Source of the DNA: an uncultured Pseudohongiella sp.
GTDB lineage: Bacteria; Pseudomonadota; Gammaproteobacteria; Pseudomonadales; Pseudohongiellaceae
Length of the DNA: 35,045 bases
Assembly: GCA_902537815.1 (NCBI GenBank)
Contig: CACBCS010000016.1
Location: 1-35,045, forward strand
Direction: 5' to 3'
In this document: positions 34,151 to 35,045 of the stretch, piece by piece
Layout of the letters: each line of letters begins with the position of its first letter
Position numbering within the stretch: the stretch's first letter is position 1
The notes under the pieces: model-generated
Databases searched by the model: none
The model's input: the letters and a program-made list of their open reading frames with translations, nothing else
Told to the model about the DNA's origin: nothing
Made by a program: the position numbers and the translations under genes

Positions 34151-34462
34151 ATGTTGTCGTACGTAATTGAAGTAAAATTCCAAACATTCGATCAAGCAAA
34201 GATCGCAAATAGTTATATAAATACATGCCTTAATGAATGTTTATCTATAGATGGCATAGTTGGAATGAACACTTTTATAGGCCAGAACGGGGAGATTACT
34301 TCAACTATAAAGTGCGAAAACAAAGGCTGCATGTCATCAGTCGATGAAAAATTCCAGGAAGTTATCAGGACCTTAAGATCAACCATGATATTCCAAGCAA
34401 AAACTTTTTATAGTATTTGTTCTTTTCAATATGAAAAAGAAGCTGTAAGCACAGATTTATAA
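34151..34462 (+). CDS. small unknown protein coupled to the GAF gene
   Basis: Encodes 103 residues; its ATG directly follows the TAA of the GAF gene, indicating translational coupling. I do not recognise the family. The pattern of strands and helices (SYVIEVKFQTFDQAKIANSY, GIVGMNTFIGQNGEITSTIK, FQEVIRTLRSTMIFQAKTFY, SICSFQYEKE) is consistent with a small alpha+beta fold such as a dimeric ferredoxin-like barrel. It has five cysteines (residues 26, 30, 55, 60, 90). No signal peptide. Possible roles are a partner or effector of the GAF sensor; no function is claimed. Confidence 0.6.
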   Translation: MLSYVIEVKFQTFDQAKIANSYINTCLNECLSIDGIVGMNTFIGQNGEITSTIKCENKGCMSSVDEKFQEVIRTLRSTMIFQAKTFYSICSFQYEKEAVSTDL

Positions 34463-34572
34463 AGCGCTTATAAGTCAAAGTTAAGAAGGCACCACCCCCA
34501 TGGGCAAGTTCTGCCAGATGGTGACTTTTACAGTGGGTGAGGCCTAATTGGATCAACCACATTTACTGAGTA

Positions 34573-34914
34573 GATATCTTTCATTTCGCTATCGACTTCG
34601 TACCAGAGACTACTGCCTCCGCTGTCACTATCAATCATTGGCTGGCAGAAAACCAGGCTATACCATCGAAGATGGCCGCTGAAAGACACTTGGGATTCAC
34701 AAAGTTTGAAGTCGGGGAATCCAAAATTCGGGCTAGCGCACAGCCCTACCGTTTTTATTTGTTGAGTCGTATGCAGAGCCACATTGACTCTTTACCAGAT
34801 CACGAAAAAATAGCCGCTCAAGAACTGCTGCAGCAGTGCGGCATGAAGAGCTTGCTGAAAACGCGACTCACAAGGAAGATTGGCCGTCACAATAATCGGG
34901 AAGTATGGCTGTAA
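34573..34914 (+). pseudogene. C-terminal remnant resembling a glutathione S-transferase family protein
   Basis: The frame is open from just after a TGA at 34567 and reads coherently: VDIFHFAIDFVPETTASAVT, INHWLAENQAIPSKMAAERH, ASAQPYRFYLLSRMQSHIDS, then GMKSLLKTRLTRKIGRHNNR-EVWL. The block RPYRFYLLxRMQ and the final RRIxRRNxxEVW resemble the end of some proteobacterial GST-like proteins as I remember them. The N-terminal thioredoxin fold is missing. An internal ATG at 34672 would give 80 residues. It is likely a leftover of an earlier rearrangement. Confidence 0.45.
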
Positions 34915-34935
34915 GACCCAAAATCAGATCATCGA

Positions 34936-34976
34936 GGACCAGAGTAGAAACACAGAATCGTGTTTTTACTCTGTCC
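34936..34976 (+). terminator. long hairpin terminator near the island right end
   Basis: CAGAGTAGAAACAC (34940-34953) pairs with GTGTTTTTACTCTG (34960-34973), a 14-bp stem with one G-U pair and a six-base loop; GGA/TCC extend it. It is followed by CCTCTTTT. Like the terminator at 20698, it stands immediately before the right-end repeat. Confidence 0.6.
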
Positions 34977-34999
34977 CTCTTTTCGTCTAGGAGCAGTTT

Positions 35000-35045
35000 G
35001 GACCAAATTTGGACCACTGCGGCGCAACCCACCACAACTAATGAC
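35000..35045 (+). repeat. island right-end repeat, copy 2 (continues past the window)
   Basis: GGACCAAATTTGGACC and the following ACTGCGGCGCAACCCACC, ACAACTAATGAC match 20777-20822 with two differences. The T-to-A change at the third base weakens the outer part of the palindrome but keeps the inner CCAAATTTGG. The repeat runs to the edge, so its full length is unknown. Confidence 0.8.

Larger units (their letters stand above)
15426..35045. mobile_element. composite genomic island of four att-delimited modules at a tRNA gene (right end outside window)
   Basis: The region between the tRNA and the window edge differs from the core in lower GC (especially after 31 kb), gene content (exported enzymes, remnants) and repeated tRNA 3'-end sequences at 16537, 20898 and 33001. 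The modules are 15.4-16.5, 16.6-20.9, 20.9-33.0 and 33.0-35.1 kb. No integrase, excisionase, transposase or conjugation gene is visible, so the mobilising recombinase is either outside the window or lost. A right-end motif at 20777 and again at 35000 predicts a further att copy about 75 bp beyond the window. Confidence 0.75.

Noticed and set aside
34528-34782. Minus-strand 84-codon frame
   Set aside because: It is antisense to the GST-like remnant and shows no family signature.
15426-35045. CRISPR array or insertion sequence within the island
   Set aside because: The repeats are few, widely spaced and tRNA-derived; no transposase, terminal inverted repeats with target duplications or cas genes were seen.

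Overview
The first 15.3 kb is conserved gammaproteobacterial core. The order lptD-surA-pdxA-rsmA-apaG-apaH-cca-(pteridine reductase)-folK-folB-tsaD-rpsU-yqeY-dnaG-rpoD closely follows the Pseudomonas chromosome, as far as I remember it, but without glpE and plsY. The island carries secreted zinc hydrolases and a TonB receptor of the TIGR01782 type. Together with the core synteny this suggests a free-living, probably marine, gammaproteobacterium related to Pseudomonadales/Cellvibrionales; that placement is inference.

Core layout. lptD to apaG are tightly packed with ATGA-type overlaps. apaH follows a 93-bp gap with its own -10-like element. cca overlaps a PTR1/FolM-like pteridine reductase, which converges on a minus-strand tsaD-folB-folK group, so three folate/pterin genes sit together. 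A divergent 360-bp region carries a good promoter for the macromolecular-synthesis operon rpsU-yqeY-dnaG-rpoD. A short-chain dehydrogenase and a CAU-anticodon tRNA (probably tRNA-Ile2) close the core.

From the tRNA to the right edge (15.35-35.05 kb) the window is an accreted genomic island. Copies of the tRNA 3' end recur as direct repeats at about 15.4, 16.55, 20.9 and 33.0 kb. They delimit four modules, and no integrase is visible. Module 1 is one secreted metallo-beta-lactamase-fold hydrolase. Module 2 is a TonB-dependent receptor plus a secreted tyrosine-phosphatase-like protein. Module 3 opens with decayed fragments (metallophosphoesterase, WD40 protein, a hypothetical gene with an in-frame stop) and a small intact DUF1289 gene. 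It then carries a Zrg-type zinc-uptake set (DUF2796/ZrgA, LolD-like ATPase, FtsX-like permease, two DUF3299 proteins) interrupted by a beta-propeller protein and two exported metallopeptidases (M19, M20), and ends with a C-type lectin/serine-hydrolase fusion. Module 4 is AT-rich and holds a GAF protein, a small coupled unknown gene and a GST-like remnant.

Two modules share a left-end sequence (about 15.43-15.56 and 33.05-33.19 kb). Two share a right-end motif with a CCAAATTTGG palindrome (20777-20822 and 35000-35045), so a fifth att copy is predicted just beyond the window. Functionally the island is centred on the cell envelope and periplasm: metal and nutrient uptake plus zinc-dependent hydrolysis. 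Candidate Zur-like operators lie in front of both zinc-related transcription units that contain DUF3299 genes.
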